This document shows, piece after piece, positions 55,531 through 64,000 of a DNA stretch of 64,000 nt. Each line of letters opens with the position of its first letter. The stretch's first letter is position 1. The position numbers were made by a program, and so were the translations under genes. Location: the NCBI GenBank assembly GCA_944472155.2, contig OX235271.1:26792977-26856976 (forward strand), written 5' to 3'. Origin of the DNA: Trichobilharzia szidati. Its lineage: Eukaryota; Platyhelminthes; Trematoda; Strigeidida; Schistosomatidae. A model generated the notes under the pieces. That model had not been told where the DNA came from. It saw nothing but the letters and a program-made list of their open reading frames with translations, and searched no databases.

Positions 55531-55879
55531 ACTTGAGAATATGGACGGACTGTTAGCTAGACATCGAGTTTTAATCTTAGCTACTCTGAAATCTGCTGTT
55601 TGAAATACTATGATCCATATTGAGTTGGCTTGCTTGCAGGTACGCTTCGCTGTTTACTCGTATCATGTGGCTACAAGGTATTCACTGCTGGCTAGTTGAA
55701 TTCACTGTGATTTTTTACTTTGTACGAAAACTATATACTACTGATTGATTGAGATGAGTAGTTGTATACCACTCACTCATAGTGCCAAATTCAAGATGAA
55801 GTGAACTTATTTGAATTCTCCCTCCACGAATGGTGAAATAATTGTATCTCCTGATGATCATTGTCGTGATTAGTTGTCA
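55531..55879. other. Spacer with possible decayed SINE
   Basis: A block at about 55790-55860 (GATGAAGTG, then GGTGAAATAATTG and a stray CTGATGATC) may be another ruined ribozyme unit. This is too weak to call. Confidence 0.3.
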
Positions 55880-55896
55880 GTTTACATTGATCACTT

Positions 55897-56090
55897 TTAT
55901 TGACTTGGAATTTCCACTTTCTTGTCATGTGATTCACTTTTTATTAGTTGGTAAATTTCATCTTCAGTAATGTGCTTGTTAATCACTGATTCATTTGAGT
56001 ACAAGGTTTGCAGATATTCTGTGGCATTTTTCTTGTTTCCACTTTTAAAAACCTCCACGATTTCGCCAGCCAAAAATGGTGTCCATGATT
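55897..56090 (-). other. Conserved unidentified coding-like segment, copy 2
   Basis: The minus frame has CQQSWTPFLAGEIVEVFKSG, NKKNATEYLQTLYSNESVIN, and KHITEDEIYQLIKSES through VEIPSQ and stop. It is the partner of 41592-41790. Acidic, with no motif recognised. Substitutions between the copies are often conservative, which fits a former coding exon or PLE ORF piece carried inside the repeat. Confidence 0.5.
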
Positions 56091-56109
56091 GCTGACATGT
56101 ATGGATATG

Positions 56110-56930
56110 AAATAATACATATCGCGGGAATGATAAACTGCCACTTTGGGTCAATTCAGTGTGTGTGTGTTTATAAATTCACCTGCTCGTGTGGAGCTAG
56201 TTATACTGGCCACACAAAACGTACACTTTCCAAACGCATCTCTGAACATTATCCGACATGGTTAGCAAAAGGACAATGCAAGACAGTTACTAGCTCAATT
56301 CTCGAGTACTTGGTGAACTCAAATCACGCCACTCCACCAGAGCCATCCTTCAAGATTATCTACATGATGAGGCCAAGTGGTACAGATGGCGTCAGGTTTC
56401 AACATTTGTGTAAGGCGGAGACGCTGGCAATTCACCAATACAACCCTGAACTCTGTATATACAGTAAAGGTTTATCCAGTCTCTTATTCTACCATGGTCA
56501 TAACCTCTTCACTAGTTTTTCCATGTAGATAATATTTTATTTCTTAATTTTCAATTTTAATTCTAGTCTTCTTTTACTTTAACAATTAATTCACTATTAT
56601 CACTCTCATTTGTTCCTTTTGTACATTTTCACACCCTCTTCACACTTGTTAAATTGACATTCAACTACCTTTATTCTCAGTCAATAACAATTTTAAACTT
56701 ATAAAATTTCTAACTTTGCGCCAATGAGTACCATGTAATTTACAACTTTTAATTTTCACTTCTAAAGCCACTTCAAGTAATCATATCAATTATGTCACCC
56801 ACCCCTATTACTCAATAATAGACCACTATACACATTTTTGGTAAATATAAATACGACTGTACAGCCTGCGAAGATGATTTCGTCGATAACGAAAATTCTC
56901 TTCTCTGAATCTGTCTTTTATTTTCTTCAT
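56110..56930 (+). mobile_element. PLE lineage 4, GIY-YIG C-terminus and 3' UTR
   Basis: The frame at 56110-56528 reads YKFTCSCGASYTGHTKRTL, then RISEHYPTWLAKG, EYLVNSNHATPPEPSFKIIY and FQHLCKAETLAIHQYNPELC. This is a complete GIY-YIG C-terminal half, with YTG in place of YIG. The RT domain is absent. The 3' UTR runs to about 56930 with TTTCGTCGATAACGAAAA near its end. Confidence 0.82.
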
Positions 56931-56934
56931 TTCA

Positions 56935-57150
56935 CAGCCAATTTATTTTCTTGAATTTGAATTCGAAGGAGGCGCCTACTTTGACCAGTGTCGTATTGAT
57001 CGCAGTTTATGAAACTTTTTTGTAAATGGTGTTGGTCTTATCTTCTTTTGTTGTTGGATCTCTTTGTCCACACAATAGTGAGTAAAGTGATTGTGTTGGC
57101 TTTTGTGCTATGTCCATTTCAAATGGTCTTAGTATTCTAGCCATTATTTC
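56935..57150 (-). pseudogene. PLE lineage 4 pre-nuclease fragment, minus
   Basis: The reverse complement of 40460-40740: on minus it reads ILRPFEMDIAQKPTQSL and VGASFEF in broken frames. It separates the plus copy's 3' UTR from a minus-strand 3' UTR. Confidence 0.65.
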
Positions 57151-57755
57151 AGAGATATTCAGCGAAGAAAATTTTCTTTATCGACGAAATCATCTTCAGT
57201 GGCTGCACTGTACAGTCGTATTTATACTTACCAAAAATGTGTATAGTGGTCTATTATTGAGTAATAGGGGTGGGTGACATAATTGATATGATTACTCAGA
57301 AGTAGCTTTAGAAGTGAAAATTAAAAGTTGTAAATTACGTGGTACTCAACGGAACAAAAATAGAAATTTTATAATGTTAAAATTGCTATTGAGTCAGAAT
57401 AAAGGTATTTGAGTGTCAATTTGACAAGTGTGAAGAGGGTGTGAAAATGTGCAAAAGGAACAAATGAGAGTGATAATAGTGAATTAATTATTAAAGCAAA
57501 AGCAAACTAAAAGTAAGATCAAAAAATACAAAAAAGAAAAGAAAAAATCAAAATGTTTTTTTACGGGGAACGATTAGTGAGAAGGTTAAGACCAAGGTAG
57601 AATAAGAAACTGGACAAACGTTTTCTGTATACAGAGTTCAGGGTTGTATTGATGAATTGCCAGCGCTTCCGCCATACACAAATGTTGAAACCTGACGCCC
57701 TTTGTACCATTTAGCTTCACTTTGTAGATGATCTTGAAAGACAACTCCGGTGGAG
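57151..57755 (-). mobile_element. PLE lineage 4, 3' UTR and last codons, minus
   Basis: It is collinear with 40745-41330. On minus it starts in APPELSF-like and GVRFQHLCMAEALA-like coding remains and then runs through the UTR to TTCAGCGAAG at 57155. It lies tail to tail with the plus copy at 56110-56930. Confidence 0.72.
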
Positions 57756-58109
57756 CAACGAAATCTTCCCCATTAATTCAACCAACTCAGACAACACAAC
57801 ATTATGAAAACCATCCACTTGAACTACATATTTTCGCCATTATTTTATCGATTAGTTATATTTATCATAAGTTTGGAAGTAGATTCAAGACGTTTTTGGT
57901 ATATTGCCTAACAACGAGATATTAATCAAACAAAAATATACTGGAAAATAATAAAACGTAACAATGTACAAGAAAGTACTTTTGCAGGAATTTTAAACCA
58001 ATTAAGTGAGTGAAGTTTTTATAGGAGGTCGAAATAACAATGGCAATAATGCCATCCTTAATGACCATCTAAACTTTCAAAAAAAATCTCATCTTCTCTT
58101 GATATAAAT
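57756..58109. other. AT-rich spacer
   Basis: Nothing recognised. Confidence 0.4.
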
Positions 58110-58295
58110 GTGCGTCGGTGGCACAGCGGTTATGACTCTCGCCGACCATGCACATGGTCTAGGGTTCGATTCCCTACCAACGCACACCTGATATCAATGG
58201 TCGGCCTGCAAAATTTGGGCTACCGATATCACATGCTGAAAATTCCATACTCCTACCAAAATGTACCGTGTGGAATCAAGCTGTAATCAAAAAGA
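58110..58295 (+). mobile_element. tRNA-headed SINE, type B
   Basis: GTGCGTCGGTGGCACAGCGG head, GGGTTCGATTCCCTACC B box, GGGCTACCGATATCACATGC body, GTGTGGAATCAAGCTGTAATC tail. This is the cleanest type B copy in the window. Confidence 0.9.
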
Positions 58296-58833
58296 AAGAT
58301 TGAGAAGCAGTTGGTTGAAACAGCAAGCCTGTATCTGGAAAAGTTTGTATGGATTCCCACAGCCCATTCGACCGGTTATACAAAGATTGTACAGTTTACC
58401 AGACGCTCACAACTAGTACTAGATATTATTAAACTCTCCATACCAACTGGCAGCTAAATTGTCAGTCAAACTCTTACAACCCATACATGATGAATTGCTA
58501 AAACACAAAGACTTTGTCGAAAGGATAAAAGATTTGAATATTAACAATATATTTATGATATCATTTGACGTACCTGGCTTGTCCATCAACTTACCACTGA
58601 TGGAAACCGTAAGCTTTTTTAGGCGAAGAACTTAATTGGACGAAATATCGTTGTTGGGCATACCTTTATACCTTTTGAGATGTACAGTGAATGGTCACTT
58701 CTTATTGAATAAAGTGTTTTACAGAAAAATTGATACTGCGGTTGTGGGATCACCATTAGGATTAATTTTGGCTGATATTTTCTCTGCAAAACTAGAGAAT
58801 GGATCTTTAAAATGGATCTTTAATCAGTGAACT

Positions 58834-59067
58834 TTTTTTTATCCTTCACGTTCCCCAGTGGAACATAGGGCTTCAAGCTAGTGGCTTGTAGTTTCTGTAG
58901 CAGTGTTTATTTTACAGGATGGGGTTGATAGCCTCATGCCCAACCTTTCCTCTTAACCAGCTTTTTATTACTGGCTTAGCGAGTTGAAGGAGTGCGTCGG
59001 CCGGTGATCGAACCCCGGACCATGTGCATAGTCGGCGAGCGTCCTAACCGCTATGCCAACGACGCAC
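58834..59067 (-). mobile_element. tRNA-headed SINE, type A, with 12-bp target-site duplication
   Basis: On minus: GTGCGTCGTTGGCATAGCGG head, GGGTTCGATCACCGG B box, and a tail with GAAGCCCTATGTTCCACTGG, GTGAAGGAT and an A run. AATCAGTGAACT flanks it on both sides (58822-58833 and 59068-59079). The target is the PLE RT at 58300-60110. Confidence 0.92.
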
Positions 59068-59188
59068 AATCAGTGAACTACTAGAATTCTATTGTCGTTA
59101 CATGAAAGACACATTTTTGATTATGAAAAATAAGAATGAAGCAACAAACATCCTTGATAAATTTAATGATTTACGTCATACAATAAAT

Positions 59189-59567
59189 TCAACAACTGTC
59201 TTCGCTCTATACTGAAGATCAGATGGCCTGAAAGAATCTCCAACAAGAAACTATGGGAAGAAACAAAACAAGAACCAGTCGCTCAACAAATATGCAGGAG
59301 AAAGTGGAGATGGATTGGACACTCGCTGAGGAGGCCACTGGGTGACATCGCGTGTCAGGCCATAGCTCGATTGGAACCCGAAAGGGAATTGGTGAGTGAG
59401 ACGTCCAAGGTTGACATGGAGGAGATCGTGTGAAGAGGAGCTGAAACAGTATAGAATAACATGGATGCAGGTGAAAAGTACAGCAGAAGACAGAAGCAAG
59501 TGGAGACGTTTAGTTGAAGCCCTATGTTCCACTAGGAACCCAAGGGAACAGTAATAACAATAATATA
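59189..59567 (+). mobile_element. RTE LINE 3' end, subfamily beta, short
   Basis: It starts AACAACTGTCTTCGCTCTAT and ends CACTAGGAACCCAAGGGAAC with an AGTAATAACAATAATA tail. It is inserted in the lineage 5 PLE, between motif C and the nuclease. Confidence 0.87.
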
Positions 59568-60125
59568 AAAAGAAGGAGGTAATGGTCAACAACGCTGATG
59601 TAATCTTCTCTAGTGACTATCTTAATGAATAACTCAAGATTATTACAGTATAAAATGGATATATACAGAAAATTTAATTGATAAGTGTGTGAATTTGACC
59701 CTAGTGTAAGTCAGTATACCAGTGACTCTGAAGAAAGCCTTGTTAGTCAAACTGCAGTTCTGTAGTGATAACGCCAGTGAAATAATAACACAATGGTTAA
59801 AGAATGCATCAGAGATACATGAGATTCTTCACAAACACTCCAGTTTTACTTTCAGGAATTAAGGATAAACTACCTGATTTCGTCTACCTACAAGTTTGAA
59901 TGCTTCTGTGGAGAAGTTTACATTGGGCTCATATTTATGTATGTTCATCATTTAATTTCTGAATGTCATCCTGCATGATTGAACAAAGGTTCAACCAACT
60001 CTGTCAGTTTGTCTGTTTTACCTCGTTTTGTAGACAGTCAACACAAAGTTGATACTAACAAGACATTTAAAGTTATCTGATGTGCTGCGGTTAATCTCAA
60101 TTTCAGCTCAAGACTTTGTCTTTAA

Positions 60126-60284
60126 CATATACTGGACAGCTGTTTCCTTCGTCCTAGTTTGGGACTCTTCAGCGGTACGCGCCCACACGGTTTCAAACCT
60201 AGGACATTCCGGTTACAAGATGAGCTCATAGACCTTTAATCCACTGGGATCCAATCCAGTGGCCAATGAATTCTAACTTCAGCA
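60126..60284 (-). mobile_element. Hammerhead SINE, minus, of an inverted pair
   Basis: On minus: GGTTTGAAACCGTGTGG-like B box, then CGCTGAAGAGTCCCAAACTA, GGACGAAGGAAACAGCTGTC. One base differs in the CTGATGA strand (CTGAAGA), and GG plus AA is inserted in GAAA, as in the 55235 copy. Stem II is perfect. Confidence 0.75.
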
Positions 60285-60520
60285 ATTGGATCAGGTCCCA
60301 TTGGCTTAATGGTCTACGAGCTAGCTAGCCTTGTAACAAAAAGGTTCTGAGTTCGAACCCTGGTGTTGGGTGCCTATATTGAAGAGTCATAAACTACGAC
60401 GAAACAGCTGTCCAATACTCCAGTGACGGTTTTCCAATGGTTCTGTAACTGATGTCAGCTCATGATGAAATCCTCCAACCAATCAAACCAAAATCCCTAC
60501 AAAACCAATACTTGAAAATT
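60284..60520 (+). mobile_element. Hammerhead SINE, plus, of an inverted pair
   Basis: A box CATTGGCTTAATGGTCTACG, B box GAGTTCGAACCCTGG, then TTGAAGAGTCATAAACTACG and ACGAAACAGCTGTCC. The GAAAC strand is intact, and stem II is weakened to GTC/GAC. The downstream CAGCTCATGATGAAATCCTC body matches the 55235 copy. Confidence 0.75.
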
Positions 60521-60865
60521 TTACATTTACCTGGAGAAACCTGGCTTATGTGTGTCCATAAGCAGTTGATTCGAACGCTTTCCGTAACTTCACCATCATA
60601 ACTTTAACTGCCACTTCCATTTCCTTATTAGTTTTACCTGATATTCAATTTAGCATGACATTTTTATACGTATTATCACTTACACTTGTTTGGTATGCTG
60701 TTATTCTGTTGATTTTAACAACTGGATATCATTTTAAACATACCAATACTATCAATAACGATTATTTTTGAATACTATGCATAGATATATATATCTTTAA
60801 AGCCAGATGAGGAAGTTATCGAAAAGGACTTGGGAGATAAGAATGAGAGAATGTTAATAGACAGA
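60521..60865. other. AT-rich spacer
   Basis: Nothing recognised. Confidence 0.4.
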
Positions 60866-60869
60866 AGAC

Positions 60870-61210
60870 AAGTAGTTCAGCGAAGGGTCTCTCTTCCGCG
60901 AATTCATTTTCATAGCTGTACAATCGCAAATATATATGGTTGTTTTGTATGTGTGTGTGTACATTAAATTTGTCAAACGAAAATACAATTAGTAAGTTCA
61001 GATGAATTAGATGTTGATATAAGAGAGTAGTAACAAAAGTGATGAGTTGTCACAAACGATTGTTAAAGAAGAGTTGCGTATTAACATGAATAGTTTAATG
61101 AAAGAGTTGTACTCAGTGTGTACATGGAAACAAAATATACGGAATTACACAAGGGTTTTAAGTGGAAAAATAAGCATACAAACAAAAGTTAAGTGAAATC
61201 AACACAGTTG
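60870..61210 (-). mobile_element. PLE lineage 3, 3' UTR
   Basis: On minus it follows the stop after LLLPW. It contains an AT-rich stretch with TATATTTGCGATTGTACAGC and ends near CGCTGAACTACTTGTCTTC. It is mirrored at 62005-62225. Confidence 0.8.
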
Positions 61211-61927
61211 TTACCATGGGAGTAGAAGTGATTGAATAATTTTCTTTTGTATGCACAGTTCTGGTTCCTTTAGCTTAATGGCTAGGGTCTCTGCGATGCA
61301 AAGAAGACGGAATCGTACTGTCTTTGGAAGGTTGTTCTTCACTTTGTAGACTACTTTGAAGGAGGCGTTTGTTGAGATGGAATGACCAGTGTTGACGAGG
61401 TGTTCGATTATTGCACTCCTTATGCAGCCATTTCTTCCTTTCGGCAGCCACGCTGGATAGTGTTCTTTGACCCTTTTTGACAGGATACGCGTTGAACGAC
61501 CGATGCATCTGGCTCCACAGCAATAGGTGAACTGATATATACATATAGAAGTGGTCAGGTGCGGGATCTTGTCTTTTGGGCTTCTGCAGATCAGCGGGCG
61601 ACTAGAGAAGACTACTCTCAGTGTTCCCGCAAAGAAAGTTCTTCTTAAACAGGTGGAGATTCTCCTTCTAAGGACGTCACTGAGTAGGTCTCCCTTGAAG
61701 TTGAGGTTCATATAAAAAATCTTTTTTGGCACAGATGCTGTTTCTTGCTTTTGGATTTTTTGTTTGTTGTTTTTGTCTATGAATCTTGATGGGTAACCGT
61801 TTTGTATGAAGGTTCCTTTCAGGAAGTTTGGTTCTTCTTCCATGGTATCGGAGCTGCAGATGCGTCGGACACGAGTGGCAAGAGATCTAATTAAGTTTCT
61901 TTTCCGACTGATTGGTACCCAACTCAT
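61211..61927 (-). CDS. PLE lineage 3, C-terminal RT tail and GIY-YIG, 5'-truncated
   Basis: A 238-codon open frame. It starts in the post-RT region (KRNLIRSLATRVRRIC), then FIQNGYPSRFIDKN, KKIFYMNLNFKGDLLSDVL and CLRRTFFAGTLRVVF. The nuclease is CIYQFTYCCGARCIGRSTR with VKEHYPAWLP, then IIEHLVNTGHSI and the terminal LLLPW. The second YIG motif reads CIG, so a conserved aromatic is lost. The RT proper is missing: the frame joins 61930, which is plus-oriented 3' UTR of a second copy. Confidence 0.88.
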   Translation of the reverse strand: MSWVPISRKRNLIRSLATRVRRICSSDTMEEEPNFLKGTFIQNGYPSRFIDKNNKQKIQKQETASVPKKIFYMNLNFKGDLLSDVLRRRISTCLRRTFFAGTLRVVFSSRPLICRSPKDKIPHLTTSICIYQFTYCCGARCIGRSTRILSKRVKEHYPAWLPKGRNGCIRSAIIEHLVNTGHSISTNASFKVVYKVKNNLPKTVRFRLLCIAETLAIKLKEPELCIQKKIIQSLLLPW

Positions 61928-61929
61928 AA

Positions 61930-62225
61930 CTTTTGTTACTACCCTCTTATATCAACACTTAATTCACCTGAACTTAATAATTGTAATTTCGTTTTATTAC
62001 GTAACTCCTCTTTAACAATCGTTTGTGACAACTCATCACTTTTGTTACTACTCTCTTATATCAACATCCAATTCATCTGAACTTCCTAATTGTATTTTCG
62101 TTTGACAAATTTAATGTATACACACATACAAAACAACCATATATATTTGCGATTGTACAGCTATGAAAATGAATTCGCCGTACAGAGACTCTTCACTGAA
62201 CTACTTGTCTCCCGTCTCTTAATGA
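61930..62225 (+). mobile_element. PLE lineage 3, inverted second copy (3' UTR only)
   Basis: It mirrors 60880-61095. A stretch beginning ACTTTTGTTACTACCCTCTT at 61929 recurs at 62037, so part of the UTR is duplicated in tandem here. With 60870-61927 it makes a third head-to-head PLE dimer. Confidence 0.78.
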
Positions 62226-62229
62226 GAGA

Positions 62230-62480
62230 ATGCAACTGAGCTATTGGAAACGGTTTTGAGCCGTATATCTGACAATCTCCAGCCATCAGTTCTTAACATT
62301 CCGAGTCCTCCAACCAGGCAGTTTACACCTTCCCCACATGGCTGGATCACACCAACTACCGAAGACTTCATGGATTGACTCCAAGTCTTGACTTGACCAA
62401 CCTAACATCTCTTTTCCAACCCAATCCTATGTCACCCAATAAAGCCAGTAGCTCAGCATGCGGTATACTGTACAAGATAC
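62230..62480 (+). repeat. Non-coding repeat family D, partial
   Basis: GAGCCGTATATCTGACAATC, CCAACCAGGCAGTTTACACC and GGCTGGATCACACCAACTAC match 8500-8690 in order. The left part is missing. Confidence 0.6.
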
Positions 62481-63129
62481 ATGAATGATACTATTAGAAC
62501 CAAATAACTAGAAAAAAATCGATAAACAGACAGCAAGTTGGCAAATCTTATCACGATAATTAAATGATTGTGAGCAGCAAAAATAAACTAGAATTGTTTG
62601 TCATCAATGAAAATAAAACATTTTACTTCCGCGTGATAAGCAAGACAAAAAACAAAAAAACCATTGACCCCAACAAATCTTTAGAACGTACATTCTTCAA
62701 GTTATCTTCTTAATAAAAACAAACGCCGTTGATTTTTGTTTTCATTTTGTTTCTAGCCTAAATAACTAAAAGTGATAAGGCAGAGTCTAGTGAATTCCGT
62801 TTCACATATATATAATATGACTTCAAGACCACGTATTCAACGTTACACTCACCAGTCTGAAAGAGTGAAGTAGTCTGTAACCAGAATTATGGATGTGACC
62901 TTACTTCCTAAGTGAAAACAAATAACTTTCTCTGAAATTAACAGACCATAGTAAAAATAGAAGAAGTAATGTAAAGACCTATGACGGTGAAAAGTCTGTA
63001 AACTATCCAATGACTAAAAATACTGAAAATGTGGTTGATTTATGTATCACCGTCGCTGTTATGTTAGTAAGTTATTACATATCTCATATGAAAGGATTCC
63101 AGTAAAGGCATTTCACTTAATCACAAGGT
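62481..63129. other. AT-rich spacer
   Basis: Nothing recognised. Confidence 0.4.
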
Positions 63130-63362
63130 GTTCTTCCACGTCAGTGGTTCAGTTGTAGAATAATCGCCAACCATATACGTGATCCGGGGTCCCCTCCCCG
63201 ACCGACGCACTTCTCAGCCTCGCTTAGCCTGTAGTGAGCAAGGTAAAGATGGAAGGCTGCGTGTGAGGCTGGTAACCCCATCCTGTGAAAAAATGTCATT
63301 GTTACAGAATCTTCAAAGCTTAAGTCTGAAGTCCTATTTCCACTTGGAGAGCAGAGGAATCA
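63130..63362 (+). mobile_element. tRNA-headed SINE, type A
   Basis: Head CACGTCAGTGGTTCAGTTG, a damaged B box (GGGGTCCCCTCCC), ACGCACTTCTCAGCCTCGC body, and a tail with TCTGAAGTCCTATTTCCAC. Confidence 0.7.
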
Positions 63363-63705
63363 AAAAAGTATACCTGATACAAATATTCAGTCACTTGTAT
63401 CCATGAATTGAGATTTATGGACATAAGTGAAAGAAAGAATTTATTAAATTCACTGTGTAAATTTGTGAACTGTATTTTATTTTCAAAAGAGTTGGTACTG
63501 AACAAAGAGTACTCTTTTCGATAAATTCATCATCAGGTTCTACAATTATATATACATTATAATGAATGAATGAATGAATTAGTCTTATGAACGACATTAG
63601 TGTTTAAATAACATCAAATCAATAATATCAGTAGATTACAGCTCAATAGTATCAACATAAAATAAGCTGAATGTCAGAAGAATTATGAAAGACAATAGTA
63701 CAAAT
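63363..63705. other. Likely PLE 3' UTR, lineage not assigned
   Basis: It lies directly 3' of the PLE C-terminus that runs off the window edge. It contains a (GAAT)n tract near 63563. No mirror copy was found. Confidence 0.35.
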
Positions 63706-63709
63706 TCAT

Positions 63710-64000
63710 GAGTTTATAGTCTCTACTGAGGGCCAGGGCAGTATTAGGGGCTGAACTTGTTTCTTTTGAACGCAGAGCACTGGTTGTTTGAGGCGAATTG
63801 CAATAGCCTCTGCTGTTTGGAGCATGCAGTGCTTCGACGATTTTGGTAATTTGTTAGGCACCCGGTATATTATAGAGAAGGACTCTTCTACGCTGGCTTT
63901 GTGGCCGGTTTGCACCAGATGGTCTAATATCGAGCTGTTAATAGTTTTAACTGCGCCTTTACTTATCCATACTGGGATATGTTCTCTAGCATGAAAATTC
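63710..64000 (-). pseudogene. PLE C-terminus (GIY-YIG end), runs off the right edge
   Basis: On minus: NFHARENIPVWISKGAVKTI, then ILDHLVQTGHKASVEESFSI, and LQTAEAIAIRLKQPVLCVQK ending in LILPW. The AEAIAI-x-RL and final LPW are shared with lineages 1 and 3. The copy is cut by the window edge, so integrity is unknown. A stop near 63915 may split it. Confidence 0.8.

Larger units (their letters stand above)
58300..60110 (+). pseudogene. PLE lineage 5 remnant split by a SINE and an RTE fragment
   Basis: In order: LQPIHDELLKHKDFVERIKD and FMISFDVPGLSINLPLMETV (motif A, 58480-58610); VFYRKIDTAVVGSPLGLILA (58700-58775); the SINE 58834-59067; RYMKDTFLIMKNKNEATNIL (motif C, with MKDT in place of VDDT, about 59095-59150); the RTE fragment 59189-59567; and YKFECFCGEVYIGL with ISECHPA and VDSQHKVDTNKTFKVI (GIY-YIG, 59890-60090). 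Several stops and frameshifts are present. Catalytic Asp residues of motif C are lost. Confidence 0.82.

Noticed and set aside
6971..58295. tRNA genes suggested by B-box matches (for example 6971, 30333, 58110)
   Set aside because: The heads do not fold into a full cloverleaf by eye, are repeated, and carry long non-tRNA bodies, so they are SINEs.
1..64000. CRISPR arrays, operons or other prokaryotic features
   Set aside because: No spaced direct repeats of that kind; introns and eukaryotic retroelements dominate.

Overview
The window looks like nuclear DNA of a blood fluke (Schistosoma or another schistosomatid). It is AT-rich. The one conserved host gene, an STT3A-type oligosaccharyltransferase on the minus strand, has seven introns: six of 33-37 bp at its 5' end, then a 2-kb intron and a shorter one. 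Short 5' introns followed by long 3' introns are a known schistosome trait. The mobile elements fit too: RTE-clade LINEs of the SR2 kind, a CR1-clade LINE of the SR1 kind, Penelope-like elements (PLEs), a Gypsy-type gag remnant, and tRNA-headed SINEs carrying Sm-alpha-type hammerhead ribozymes. I cannot name the species from sequence alone.

Layout. 586-5330 is a near-perfect palindrome: two 5'-truncated PLE copies head to head around a 37-bp loop, the left one with an open RT plus GIY-YIG frame. 5400-9200 holds non-coding repeats and a SINE. 9224-12676 carries nine exons (400 codons) of STT3A; the C-terminal part is not seen in the window. 14280-16600 has two opposed LINE remnants. 19380-19825 is a gag remnant. 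20300-23398 is the longest RTE element, full at its 5' end but broken. 24345-25044 has the last three exons of an unidentified spliced minus-strand gene. From 25.9 kb to the end, the DNA is almost wholly a mosaic of RTE 3' ends (about 15 copies in two subfamilies), PLE remnants of at least five lineages, and SINEs.

Two structural themes stand out. First, PLE copies recur as inverted dimers: 586-5330, 32700-34110 and 60870-62225 are all minus-left, plus-right, with different truncation points. Second, hammerhead SINEs recur as inverted pairs (44840-45110, 47920-48450, 60126-60520). The first pair holds two ribozyme motifs with every core element intact (44876-44920 minus, 45030-45074 plus). 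A separate SINE family shares the 3' tail of the RTE LINE, which suggests mobilisation in trans. Two of its copies keep target-site duplications.

All alignments here were done by eye. Boundaries of decayed repeats are approximate (tens of bases), whereas exon boundaries were checked for phase and length.
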